From RGIG1995 sp045645205 (GTDB taxonomy: Bacteria; Bacillota; Clostridia; Oscillospirales; CAG-272), in contig JAZRIJ010000041.1 in the NCBI GenBank assembly GCA_045645205.1, forward strand, positions 1 through 14,542: a DNA stretch of 14,542 nt, read 5' to 3'. The notes beneath the pieces are model-generated. The model saw only the letters and a program-made list of their open reading frames with translations. It was not told the DNA's origin and made no database searches. The position numbers and the translations under genes were made by a program. Each line of letters opens with the position of its first letter. The stretch's first letter is position 1. Shown one piece after another: positions 1-6,697 of this stretch.

Positions 1-37
1 TCACAAGCAAGGTTGCAGCCTCGTTTCGCTTGATTAT

Positions 38-67
38 CTGCGCCCCTCGCTTCGCTCGGAGGCGCAG
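38..67. repeat. Short GC-rich inverted repeat
   Basis: The arms CTGCGCC (38-44) and GGCGCAG (61-67) are perfectly complementary around a 16-base loop rich in TCG and CGCT. It stands out from the AT-rich surroundings and lies downstream of the tRNA terminator on the minus strand. It could be a small extragenic palindrome or part of a terminator for sequence outside the window. No coding frame of note covers it. Confidence 0.45.
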
Positions 68-74
68 AGGGGGC

Positions 75-95
75 CAAATCCTTTCTTCTCCGCCA
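75..95 (+). other. tRNA-Ser-like 3' fragment, inverted to the intact tRNA
   Basis: Read on the plus strand this has the layout of a tRNA 3' end: CAAAT (75-79) as the end of a T-loop, CCTTT (80-84) as a T-stem strand, CTTCTCC (85-91) as an acceptor strand, G as discriminator, then CCA (93-95). Its acceptor strand would pair perfectly with the GGAGAAG of the nearby tRNA-Ser. The 5' part of a tRNA is absent: the preceding bases do not make a T-stem or T-loop. The match is seen directly; calling it a remnant of a second tRNA gene or of a recombination event is inference. Confidence 0.4.
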
Positions 96-139
96 AAAAA
101 GAAAAATACGGAACACCCGAATGGGTATTCCGTATTTTT
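95..139 (-). terminator. Intrinsic terminator of the tRNA-Ser gene
   Basis: The arms at 102-118 and 123-139 pair over 17 positions, with one position (114/127) that is a G-T wobble on the minus strand, and a 4-base loop. On the minus strand the hairpin is followed by C and six Ts (101-95). It begins at the last base of the tRNA CCA, so transcription stops directly behind the tRNA. Confidence 0.85.
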
Positions 140-229
140 GGCGGAGATGGAGAGATTTGAACTCTCGCGCCGGTTGCCCGACCTACACCCTTAGCAGGGG
201 CGCCTCTTCACCAACTTGAGTACTTCTCC
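139..229 (-). tRNA. tRNA-Ser, anticodon GCU
   Basis: On the minus strand this 91-nt gene has acceptor GGAGAAG, a D-arm, the anticodon loop CTGCTAA with anticodon GCT (reads AGC/AGU serine codons), a long variable arm as expected for class II serine tRNAs, a T-arm GAGAG-TTCAAAT-CTCTC, discriminator G and an encoded CCA (139-141). The sequence closely follows Bacillus-type tRNA-Ser(GCU) as I remember it. One oddity: the 3' acceptor strand is CATCTCC, giving an A-A mismatch at the sixth acceptor pair, where CTTCTCC would pair fully. A strong promoter lies upstream and a terminator directly downstream, so it is a single-gene unit. Confidence 0.95.
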
Positions 230-235
230 TTGGTG

Positions 236-251
236 AAGTGATTTCTCACTT
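236..251. repeat. Leader hairpin between tRNA promoter and tRNA
   Basis: AAGTGA (236-241) and TCACTT (246-251) are perfect inverted arms around TTTC. It lies in the 5' leader of the tRNA precursor and would be removed with the leader by RNase P. It may help to present the precursor, but nothing more can be read from it. Confidence 0.4.
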
Positions 252-265
252 ATTCAGCTTTTAGA

Positions 266-294
266 AGTATACCACATTTTTAGATTATTTGCAA
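266..294 (-). promoter_or_regulatory. Sigma-A promoter of tRNA-Ser
   Basis: On the minus strand TTGCAA (289-294) and TATACT (266-271) are separated by 17 bases, with TG just upstream of the -10 box. Initiation would be about 30 nt ahead of the tRNA 5' end. Confidence 0.75.
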
Positions 295-383
295 TAGGCA
301 GAGTATGAATTTTTTGTTAACAATGCAAAGAAAACAATTGTCAATATCTATCTTGCTCATCAGAAAAACTTTTTTGCTAAGTA

Positions 384-412
384 TTGTTGCTATATAAAAT
401 AATATGTGATAA
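384..412 (+). promoter_or_regulatory. Possible promoter of the AAC(3)-like gene
   Basis: TTGTTG (384-389) and TGATAA (407-412) have 17-base spacing and lie 34 bases ahead of the start codon. The boxes are imperfect and the region is AT-rich, so other placements are possible. The rest of 295-446 shows only a TTGTTAACAA palindrome (314-323) and no gene. Confidence 0.4.
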
Positions 413-446
413 AATAACAGCATAAAGATATTTTGAGGTATTAATT

Positions 447-1211
447 ATGTACACAGAAAAACAAATTACCGAACAGCTTAAAGCTCTCGGTATAAAAAGC
501 ACGGACACACTTATAGCCCACACATCCCTAAAATCTGTCGGCGAGATCGACACTTCCGAAAAAAGCGGTGCAGATGTTCTTATATCCGCCTTGCGAAATG
601 TAATCTCCGACGGTTTATTGCTTATTCCCGCTTTTACCTATGCCAACATACGAAAAGAGCCTGTATTTGATATAAGAAACACTATGCCCTGCATAGGAGC
701 TGTTCCCTGCGCGGCTGTAAAGCTCGCAAACCAAGCCTACGACAACGGCGACAAAACAATTATTCGTTCCAAGCATCACTCTCATTCAGTCGTTGCCTTC
801 GGTAAAAACGCATACGAGTACACAAAAGATGACGCAAAAGCCAACACACCCACACCTATGTACGGTAGTATCGGAAAGCTATATGAGTATAATGCAAAAA
901 TACTTCTTATCGGACTTGAAATGATAAGCACAACATTTATTCACGCCGTTGATGAATATCTTGAGCCCGACGGGGTATCTGCGCCATATCCTGTTACCGT
1001 GACCGACTATGACGGAACAGAGACACAGCGCCAAGGACGTAATTGTCAGGGACCGACAAAAATGTATTACGTATACGAACCGTATATAAAAGATATAGGC
1101 GGAATTTCCTACGGAAAGATAGGGGATGCCGACACAAAACTCATACTCGCAAGAAAATGCTTTGATGCTGTCGTTCAAAACAGAGAAACCGTTTTTAAAA
1201 AAAGTATTTGA
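447..1211 (+). CDS. AAC(3)-family N-acetyltransferase
   Basis: This 254-residue protein belongs to the aminoglycoside 3-N-acetyltransferase fold family (the Antibiotic_NAT group, which includes YokD-like proteins). Known members transfer acetyl from acetyl-CoA to an amine, in some cases the 3-amino group of aminoglycosides. Visible signatures are AHTSLKSVG (24-32), LLLIPAFTY (57-65), RSKHHSHSVVAFG (107-119), KILLIG (151-156) and TFIHAVDEY (163-171). His166 and Glu170 fall where the family has its catalytic His and an acidic partner. Length is near the usual 255-280. The start is supported by GAGGT at 435-439, 7 bases before ATG. It is a single-gene unit with its own terminator, divergent from tRNA-Ser. 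A drug substrate cannot be inferred from sequence; many chromosomal members have no known resistance role. Confidence 0.88.
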   Translation: MYTEKQITEQLKALGIKSTDTLIAHTSLKSVGEIDTSEKSGADVLISALRNVISDGLLLIPAFTYANIRKEPVFDIRNTMPCIGAVPCAAVKLANQAYDNGDKTIIRSKHHSHSVVAFGKNAYEYTKDDAKANTPTPMYGSIGKLYEYNAKILLIGLEMISTTFIHAVDEYLEPDGVSAPYPVTVTDYDGTETQRQGRNCQGPTKMYYVYEPYIKDIGGISYGKIGDADTKLILARKCFDAVVQNRETVFKKSI

Positions 1212-1216
1212 CAACC

Positions 1217-1254
1217 AAAAATGTGCCGCCGTACATTTACGATGGCACATTTTT
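1217..1254 (+). terminator. Intrinsic terminator after the AAC(3)-like gene
   Basis: The arms 1217-1227 and 1244-1254 are perfectly complementary over 11 bp, and an inner 4-bp helix (CGTA 1230-1233 with TACG 1238-1241) extends the stem. The downstream arm ends in a T-run. It starts 5 bases after the stop codon. Confidence 0.85.
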
Positions 1255-1330
1255 ATTGTAATTATTCCCTTTTTCTAATTTTCCCCCCGAAACATAGCTA
1301 TTGTCAAGCATTTTTATGTCTCTTTAGCTA

Positions 1331-1359
1331 TTTACAAAACCCGACAACAATGGTATATT
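1331..1359 (+). promoter_or_regulatory. Sigma-A promoter of comEC
   Basis: TTTACA (1331-1336) and TATATT (1354-1359) are 17 bases apart, and TGG directly precedes the -10 box (extended -10). It lies 36 bases ahead of the comEC start codon. The promoter looks intact although the gene behind it is broken. Nothing else is seen in 1255-1330. Confidence 0.65.
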
Positions 1360-1395
1360 TATTATAGACTGATAAAAATAAAAGGAGATAATCAT

Positions 1396-2289
1396 ATGCA
1401 GGCAATAAAACAACGCCCTTTCGCTTTTTCTTGTATTCTTTTTCTGCTGTTCTCATTTATCTTCTTTCTCGGTGGAACAAAGGTTAAGGTTATTGCATTT
1501 ATATTATGTCTTATAACCGCTTTTGTTCTGCTTTCAACAAAAAACAAGAATTTATTTATGCTTGTTTACGTTATCCCTCCGATAATCATTTCGGCTGTAA
1601 TATCGTTTTTCTTTTACAGCGTAAACTATCAAAATCTCTTAACCTATAACGGCAAAGAGTGTGATGCCGAATTTGTTATCACCGACTGCAACACTGTCAG
1701 TGATGCCTATTCCTCTTACGTTGTACAAATACAAAAAGTTGACGGCAAAAAGGCGTATTTTAAGGCTAATCTTACCGTAAGCAGAATCTATGATGTTGAA
1801 TTATTTTCATCACACTCGGCTAAAGTCAAGTTTGCCGCTTATGACGACTCACAGGACGGCTATTCTTCACGTTACTCTTTTCTATCAAAAAGCATATATT
1901 TAAAAGCCTCTGTTGTAGACGATATTACGGACAATCACAAAACAGTAAAAAAGTTTCCGCCATACTTTTTCAAAAAAATAAATGACTTTTTTTCTTCAAG
2001 TTTGAATAAATATACAGGCTATGACGCAAACGCGCTTTGCCAAGCTTTGCTCTTGGGAAACAGAGATAAGCTTTCTCCAAAACATACATATAATTTCCGT
2101 CTGCTCGGTCTGTCTCATATGCTTGCCGTCAGCGGTATGCATCTTTCTATCCTTGTAGGCTCCGTTGACAGGCTTATTGAGAAGATCAACATAGGGAAAA
2201 AGAAAAAGCATCTGCTTATGATCCTCATTACCCTCGCTTTGCGGCTCAGTTGCTCTTATATGTTTTATATCTCCAAATTCCATATTTGA
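1396..2289 (+). pseudogene. comEC: comEC, 5' fragment (DNA uptake channel)
   Basis: ComEC/Rec2 forms the membrane channel that brings single-stranded DNA into the cell during transformation. This piece has the normal start, with AAAGGAG at 1381-1387. It holds hydrophobic segments in residues 1-75, a soluble beta-rich part (about 80-180, the DUF4131 position) and the start of the competence domain, with the signature GLSHMLAVSGMHLSI at 238-252. The family sequence runs to about residue 280 (LLMILITLA). After that the frame yields a short unrelated tail ending in TGA at 2287. The reading continues in the +1 frame from about 2237, but a stretch of roughly 35 residues is missing at the join, including the conserved LTGxSPSxxRA-like segment. 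I infer a deletion of about 100 bases, not a multiple of three, around 2236-2240. Confidence 0.85.
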
Positions 2290-3559
2290 TATAGGGCTTT
2301 GGCTGTCATTTCTTTCAACATACGGAATACTTGCTGTAGCTGTTCCGGTAAATGCAAGACTAAAGAAAAAAATTGATCTTACCGCTTCTGTTTTTGTAAA
2401 GCTTTTGTTGAAAGCGTGGTCGCTCTTGCTTTACGGCATTGTACCTGTTATGTTTTCTATTCCCGTAATTTGGATGTCGTACGGAGAGGTAGCGCTCCTG
2501 TCTCCCATAACAAACATATTATTCACTCCATCGCTCCTTGCAATAATGTATACCTGTCCATTTGTTTTAGTGTTTTCATATATTCCCTTTTTGGCAAAGC
2601 TGTTTGCGCTTGTCTCACATACATCTGCAACAGCTATGCTTGACCTTGCAGAATATATTGCCCCAAAAGCTCCTATTGTTTCCATCAACTACGATTTTAC
2701 GGTGTTTATAATTGTATTTCTTGTACTGGCATATCTGCTCCTCTCGCTTATGAATACTAAACGGAAAATGTTGTACTTTGTCCCCTTTGTAACCGCTGTT
2801 CTAATATTTGCTCTTGGCATAAATATTTATAATGCAAAAAACGGCAATGATAAAAAATTAATCTATTCAAACACATTCATGGGTGATTCATTTTTAGTTA
2901 TAAGCAATAACAAGGGCCTTCTTTGCGACATATCGGGCATATCTTATCAAAATGCAAAAATCAGCGAATACTATCTGAATGACAATCATATAACCGACCT
3001 TGAAAGCTATGTTATAACCGACTATAACGGCGCGGGCACAGATGCCCTTGATTCTCTGCTGTCATTTACGCGCATTGATAATCTGTATATTCCCTATGCA
3101 GAAACAGCAGAAGAAAAGCTGCTTGAAAATAAGTTTATAAGCTATTCCCGCGAAAACAGGCTAAACTGCATAATGTATGATATAAATTCCGACAGCCAAA
3201 TAAGCTTTTACGGTGTGGATATTGATATTAAAAATGTCGCGCGTAACCTAATAAACGCACCGTCATCCATATGCGTCACATTCTCAAACGGTGATAATAG
3301 TTTTTCATATATCGGTCTCGGCGCGTATTCTACCGCTTTGGGAAAGGGTTATATAACCCAATTATTTAACCGTGAGAAAAACATCTTATTTGGAAGCTAC
3401 GGAAAAGAAAGCAATGTCCCTATAACAAGCTTACTCTACAAAAACGATATGAAGCTTTTCTTTCCAAATCAAAAAATATATATAACATACTTCAACACTA
3501 TTCCGCCTTCGGCTGATATAAAATTCATTAAAAACCCTCTTGTAATTAACCTAAATTAA
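2237..3559 (+). pseudogene. comEC: comEC, 3' fragment with degenerate lactamase domain
   Basis: In the +1 frame relative to the 5' fragment, 2237 onward reads as competence domain again (ALICFISPNSIFDIGLWLSF near 2252-2311), followed by several membrane helices up to about 2820. There is no stop between 2237 and 3559, but the only nearby start is TTG at 2405, with no Shine-Dalgarno, so it is unlikely to be made as a separate protein. From about 2860 the sequence follows the ComEC-type metallo-beta-lactamase domain: MGDSFLVI where others have VGQGDS-like residues. The metal-binding THxDxDH position, however, reads VITDYNGAGTDAL (about 3013-3051), without the histidines. The domain is therefore inactive by sequence, whether or not the deletion is real. 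Confidence 0.8.
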
Positions 3560-3605
3560 TAATTTGTTATAATTTTTTTACCAACGCCAACACTTTTGGA
3601 GAATA

Positions 3606-3628
3606 TACTTAATTTTATTAAGTTTTTT
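3606..3628 (+). terminator. Weak hairpin with T-run after comEC (or operator)
   Basis: ACTTAA (3607-3612) and TTAAGT (3618-3623) are inverted around 5 bases and followed by six Ts (3623-3628). As a terminator it is weak because the stem has only 6 mostly A-T pairs. The same half-site TACTTAA recurs at the next gene's transcription start, so it may instead be a binding site for the Lrp-type regulator. Confidence 0.4.
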
Positions 3629-3639
3629 AGTACTCCCCC

Positions 3640-3668
3640 TTGAAATTTACACTCTAATCTACTATAAT
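3640..3668 (+). promoter_or_regulatory. Sigma-A promoter of the Lrp-type regulator
   Basis: TTGAAA (3640-3645) and a perfect TATAAT (3663-3668) are separated by 17 bases. The predicted transcription start is near 3675, inside the dyad at 3672-3691. Confidence 0.8.
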
Positions 3669-3671
3669 TAT

Positions 3672-3691
3672 TTAAGTACTTTGATACTTAA
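3672..3691. promoter_or_regulatory. Probable autoregulatory operator dyad
   Basis: TTAAGTA (3672-3678) and TACTTAA (3685-3691) are perfect inverted 7-mers around 6 bases. They cover the expected transcription start of the Lrp/AsnC gene. Members of this family commonly repress their own gene, so this is a good operator candidate. Assignment to this regulator is inference. Confidence 0.5.
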
Positions 3692-3709
3692 TAAAGGGGA
3701 ATTACCAAA

Positions 3710-4174
3710 ATGGACAATATAGACAAGCAGATTATATCAATGCTTCAGGAAAATGCCCGCACTCCTCTCAAGGTTCTTGCAGAAAAAGTATTCCTTTCAT
3801 CACCAGCCGTGTCGGCAAGAATAAAACAGTTAGAGGCTGACGGTATTATAACAGGATACCGCGTTGATCTTGATCATACTAAGTTGGGATGTTTTATTAC
3901 TGCTTTTATCAACATTGCTATGGACAGTTCACGTAAAACAGCTTTTTATGAGTTTGTAGAAAAATGTCCCAACGTTACCGAATGTAATTATATTACCGGC
4001 GATTACAGTATGCTTATCAAGGTTGCTTTTCCTACAACATTTGAGCTTGATGTGTTTGTCGGTGAGCTTCAAAAGTTTGGCAAAACACAGACCACCATTG
4101 TTTTCTCCACCCCTATCAAAAATCGCGGAATTAAAATCAAGTGTGATGATATTCAACCCAAAAAGAAACAATAA
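3710..4174 (+). CDS. Lrp/AsnC-family transcriptional regulator
   Basis: This 154-residue protein has the standard family length and layout. An N-terminal winged helix-turn-helix occupies about 1-60, with LKVLAEKVFLSSPAVSARIKQLEADGII covering the recognition region (20-47). A C-terminal ligand/oligomerisation (RAM) domain follows at about 62-140, with the GDYSML motif near 97-102 where the family has GDYDYLL-like residues. Such proteins form dimers to octamers and respond to amino acids. AAAGGGG at 3693-3699 supports the start. It stands alone between a broken comEC and a small unknown gene, with its own promoter and terminator, so its targets cannot be inferred from neighbours. The dyad at the transcription start suggests autoregulation. 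The tail (QPKKKQ) is basic. Confidence 0.93.
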   Translation: MDNIDKQIISMLQENARTPLKVLAEKVFLSSPAVSARIKQLEADGIITGYRVDLDHTKLGCFITAFINIAMDSSRKTAFYEFVEKCPNVTECNYITGDYSMLIKVAFPTTFELDVFVGELQKFGKTQTTIVFSTPIKNRGIKIKCDDIQPKKKQ

Positions 4175-4188
4175 CATAAATACAATTC

Positions 4189-4229
4189 AATACCTTTTTT
4201 GCCAATATTGGCGAAAGAGGTATTTTTTT
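4189..4229 (+). terminator. Intrinsic terminator of the Lrp-type gene
   Basis: The arms 4189-4204 and 4209-4224 pair over 16 positions, with two G-T wobbles and the loop ATAT, followed by Ts to 4229. It starts 15 bases past the stop codon. Confidence 0.85.
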
Positions 4230-4243
4230 GTTTTCATAAAGCA

Positions 4244-4249
4244 TATAAT
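4244..4249 (+). promoter_or_regulatory. Possible -10 box of the small unknown gene
   Basis: A perfect TATAAT lies 28 bases ahead of the ATG at 4278. The matching -35 position falls in the T-run of the preceding terminator and has no good hexamer, so the promoter is uncertain. Confidence 0.35.
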
Positions 4250-4277
4250 TTAACAAAAAAATTATATGAGGTAATTC

Positions 4278-4712
4278 ATGAAAACCATTACTTTACCTTC
4301 CGTATGCAATCAAAACGAAAAAATTATACTTAAGTATGAAAATACGCCTATTGCCCTAATATTATACAATACACTGTATTTTGAGGGAGATAATAAAATA
4401 TGCAATAAAATAGCCCTTTTCTACGCAAAACTGACAGAAAAATTTTCGGTGTGGGTAAACAACGGCTTTGAAAAATATGCAAAAAAAGATTACCTATCTG
4501 ACACGAATCCGAGAAAAAAATTCCGTTATGTCCCATTTGAACTAAAATATGAAATGTATTCCGAGATAAAAAATGAGTTTTTTCTTGAAGTTATAATAAA
4601 AATTACCCTATCAAAAAGAAAAAACAAAATATCAGAAAAAAACATAATACATTTTTGGAATCTCAAAAACGGTAGTTTGCATATACAGAAAAAAACAAAA
4701 CACAAAAAATAA
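4278..4712 (+). CDS. Small protein of unknown function
   Basis: I do not recognise this 144-residue protein. TGAGGT (4266-4271) just ahead of the ATG supports translation. It is lysine-rich and very AT-rich, with a basic tail (KKKTKHKK), and shows no signal peptide or membrane helix. The middle (about residues 40-70) looks helical; the C-terminal half alternates polar and hydrophobic residues like beta strands and ends with FWNLKNGSLHI. That order (helix, then strands, then a WN..xG-L motif) faintly recalls small DUF3298-like proteins of Oscillospiraceae, but the match is too weak to name. It is convergent with folC and shares the hairpin at 4723-4756. Its base composition is lower in GC than its neighbours, so it may be fast-evolving or acquired. 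Confidence 0.6.
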   Translation: MKTITLPSVCNQNEKIILKYENTPIALILYNTLYFEGDNKICNKIALFYAKLTEKFSVWVNNGFEKYAKKDYLSDTNPRKKFRYVPFELKYEMYSEIKNEFFLEVIIKITLSKRKNKISEKNIIHFWNLKNGSLHIQKKTKHKK

Positions 4713-4715
4713 CGT

Positions 4716-4761
4716 AAAAAAATATCCCCCCAAAACACTTTACTCTTGGGAGAATAATTTT
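4716..4761. terminator. Bidirectional terminator between unknown gene and folC
   Basis: TATCCCCCC (4723-4731) and GGGAGAATA (4748-4756) form a 9-bp stem with wobbles around a 16-base loop. On the minus strand it is followed by seven Ts (complement of 4716-4722), serving folC. On the plus strand it is followed by ATTTTT, serving the unknown gene. Confidence 0.7.
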
Positions 4762-4779
4762 TCTCTATAAAGTTATTAA

Positions 4780-6087
4780 TTACTTGTGATACTGCCTGCA
4801 ATCTTTATCTTGGGCAGTAATTTTATCAAGCGCATCTCTTACATCTCCGTACATATAAAGAGTTCCCAGAGCTATAATTGGACATTTTTTTCTTGTTGAC
4901 GAGTCAATAGCTGCCCTAACCCCCTCTTCTATCGTATCAAAAGGATAGGCTTTTATTCCGTAATTAATGAAAAATTCTGCATAAACCTTGCTGTCCATCG
5001 ACCTTGGATTATCAGGGATAACAGTAAATACCTCATCAGCCACCTCACTGATAACGGGCAACATGCTTTTTACATCTTTATCTGCCATAACTCCCGACAG
5101 TATATTGACTTTTTGACCCTTGAAAAACCTTTTTATACTATCGACGCAAGCGCGCAGTCCCTCCGGATTATGCGCCCCGTCATATATCATAAGCGGAGAT
5201 TTATTAATAATTTCAAATCTTGCAGGCCAATAAACCTCAGCCAATCCCTCTCTTATATTGCTTTCAGTTATATTGTATCCCTCTGCATTTAGCACAGACA
5301 CACATTTCAAAGCTGTTGCAATATTGCTCGGTTGATATTCGCCCACAAGAGAAACAAAAAGCCTTTTATATTCTGCGCAATCAAGCGTACAGCCGTACAA
5401 CGAAAATTCAATATTTGTAAAAGAGGTATCCGAAGCAATAAATAAAACGGATTTTTTCTCTTTTACAACACTAATCACAGCTTCACATGCTTCAGCACTT
5501 TTTCCGCCGAAAACAACAGGAACATTCTGTCTTATAATGCCCGCCTTCTCAGTTGCAATCTCAGCTAAAGTATTGCCAAGATAAGATGTATGGTCAAGGG
5601 AAATTCCCGTTATTACCGACAAAACAGTAGTAGTAATAATGTTAGTAGAATCAAGTCTGCCCCCCATTCCAGTTTCAAGTACGACTATATCGCAATTGTT
5701 ACGGCTGAAATATTCAAAACCAATGGCTGTAATAAGCTCAAATTCTGTGGGTACATCTTCCATTTTATCCGCAAACTGCTTTACATATTGAGTTATCTCG
5801 GAAAGCTCGTCATTTGAGATCATCTTTCCGTCTATCATCATTCTCTCGTTGAAATAACGAACAAACGGCGAGGTATAAAGTCCTGTTTTGTATCCTGCTT
5901 TTTTCAGTACCGTTGAAAGCATTGAGCAAACAGAACCCTTTCCGTTTGTACCTGCAACGTGAATATATTTCAGCCTATCCTGCGGATTTCCCATCATCTC
6001 AAGGAGTTGTCTCGTTCTTTCAAGTCCGGGACGGCTTCCCTTCCAGCTTACCGAGTGGATATACTCCAAAGTTTCATTATAATTCAT
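4780..6087 (-). CDS. folC: Folylpolyglutamate / dihydrofolate synthase
   Basis: This 435-residue FolC homologue adds glutamate to reduced folates with ATP, and in many bacteria also joins dihydropteroate to glutamate. Signatures in order: the Mur-ligase-type P-loop HVAGTNGKGSV (43-53), LYTSPFVRYFNERM (70-83), the metal/nucleotide region LETGMGGRLDSTN (137-149), and SLDHTSYLGNTLAEIA followed by EKAGIIR (180-186), whose lysine is carbamylated in studied homologues. YDGAHNPEG marks the start of the C-terminal glutamate-binding domain. Length is normal. Its start overlaps the end of folT by 11 bases, which indicates coupled translation; a weak AAAGAGTG precedes it. It is co-transcribed behind the THF riboswitch. 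From sequence I cannot tell whether it has both activities. Confidence 0.95.
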   Translation of the reverse strand: MNYNETLEYIHSVSWKGSRPGLERTRQLLEMMGNPQDRLKYIHVAGTNGKGSVCSMLSTVLKKAGYKTGLYTSPFVRYFNERMMIDGKMISNDELSEITQYVKQFADKMEDVPTEFELITAIGFEYFSRNNCDIVVLETGMGGRLDSTNIITTTVLSVITGISLDHTSYLGNTLAEIATEKAGIIRQNVPVVFGGKSAEACEAVISVVKEKKSVLFIASDTSFTNIEFSLYGCTLDCAEYKRLFVSLVGEYQPSNIATALKCVSVLNAEGYNITESNIREGLAEVYWPARFEIINKSPLMIYDGAHNPEGLRACVDSIKRFFKGQKVNILSGVMADKDVKSMLPVISEVADEVFTVIPDNPRSMDSKVYAEFFINYGIKAYPFDTIEEGVRAAIDSSTRKKCPIIALGTLYMYGDVRDALDKITAQDKDCRQYHK

Positions 6088-6628
6088 TATCTATCACTCT
6101 TTTCAAACCGTTTTTTATTGCCCTGTTTCTATAAAGAATAATTATTAATACGCTTTCAACAATAGCTGTAATAATATAGGTTACCGTTCTCTCGGCAATA
6201 AGTATGCCAAACGGCATACCGTACATAGCTGACAACGCTATAGTCTTTATTACAACGTTTCCGATAATATGAGCCAAAAAAACTGAAACTGTTATTTTAA
6301 GCAAATCACTCCTCCTAAGCAATTTAAAAATCCCCCCTGACACAAGGCCAACCGACATGGATGCCAATGTTATAAACGGATTTATGGCATAACCTCTTAA
6401 AAGGCAACCAAGTAAATCGGCAGCAATTCCTACAGCCGAGCCTATAAAAGACCCCATTGTTATCCCTGCAAATATAACGGGAAAATTCTCAAGACTTATC
6501 CGCCATGTATCACCCGAAGGAGCTATAAGCTTCATCACTCCGCTTACAGCGCACAAAAGGGCCGCAAATACCAAGAGTTTCACACTGCCAAACAGCGCAA
6601 CGGTTTTTTTGTTATTATTTTTTTTCAT
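6077..6628 (-). CDS. folT: Folate ECF transporter, substrate-binding subunit
   Basis: FolT is the membrane S component that binds folate and docks with the shared EcfA/EcfA'/EcfT energising module, which is not in this window. The protein has about 183 residues and five or six hydrophobic helices. Typical S-component features are an N-terminal LVFAALLCAVSGVMKL helix, the segment ISLENFPVIFAGITMGSFIG, and a following AVGIAADLLGCLL helix. I chose ATG at 6628 because AGGAGG (6635-6640) lies 6 bases ahead; the frame can be read back to 6652 but lacks such a site. The start region sits inside a riboswitch-linked hairpin. It overlaps folC downstream. The folate assignment rests strongly on the THF riboswitch and on folC. 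Confidence 0.9.
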   Translation of the reverse strand: MKKNNNKKTVALFGSVKLLVFAALLCAVSGVMKLIAPSGDTWRISLENFPVIFAGITMGSFIGSAVGIAADLLGCLLRGYAINPFITLASMSVGLVSGGIFKLLRRSDLLKITVSVFLAHIIGNVVIKTIALSAMYGMPFGILIAERTVTYIITAIVESVLIIILYRNRAIKNGLKRVIDNEL

Positions 6629-6674
6629 AAAAAACCTCCTCACATTGTGCATTCCAAAGCCACAAAATGAGGAG
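6629..6674 (-). promoter_or_regulatory. Hairpin hiding the folT Shine-Dalgarno site
   Basis: On the minus strand CTCCTCATTTTGTG (6661-6674) pairs with CACAATGTGAGGAG (6636-6649) over 14 positions, with one mismatch and one wobble. The pairing covers most of the AGGAGG site of folT. Six Ts follow (6634-6629), so the same element has the form of an intrinsic terminator. This is the likely output device of the THF riboswitch. A competing GAGAAGG lies just upstream (about 6682-6688) and can pair with CTCCTC with one mismatch. Confidence 0.7.
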
Positions 6675-6697
6675 AAAAAAAGACCTTCTCATATATG

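Noticed and set aside
447..1211. AAC(3)-like gene as a mobile resistance gene
   Set aside because: No integrase, transposase, flanking repeats or other resistance genes are seen; its base composition and terminator look chromosomal, and the family includes proteins without drug activity.
879..1250. Minus-strand frame opposite the AAC(3)-like gene
   Set aside because: It starts within the terminator hairpin and lies against a gene with many conserved motifs.
2230..2410. Programmed ribosomal frameshift joining the two comEC halves
   Set aside because: No slippery heptamer with a following pseudoknot is seen near the junction, and a conserved protein segment is missing there, which a frameshift would not explain.
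5220..6141. Plus-strand frames opposite folC and the folT end
   Set aside because: They are short, overlap each other and lack ribosome sites; the minus-strand genes carry all family motifs.
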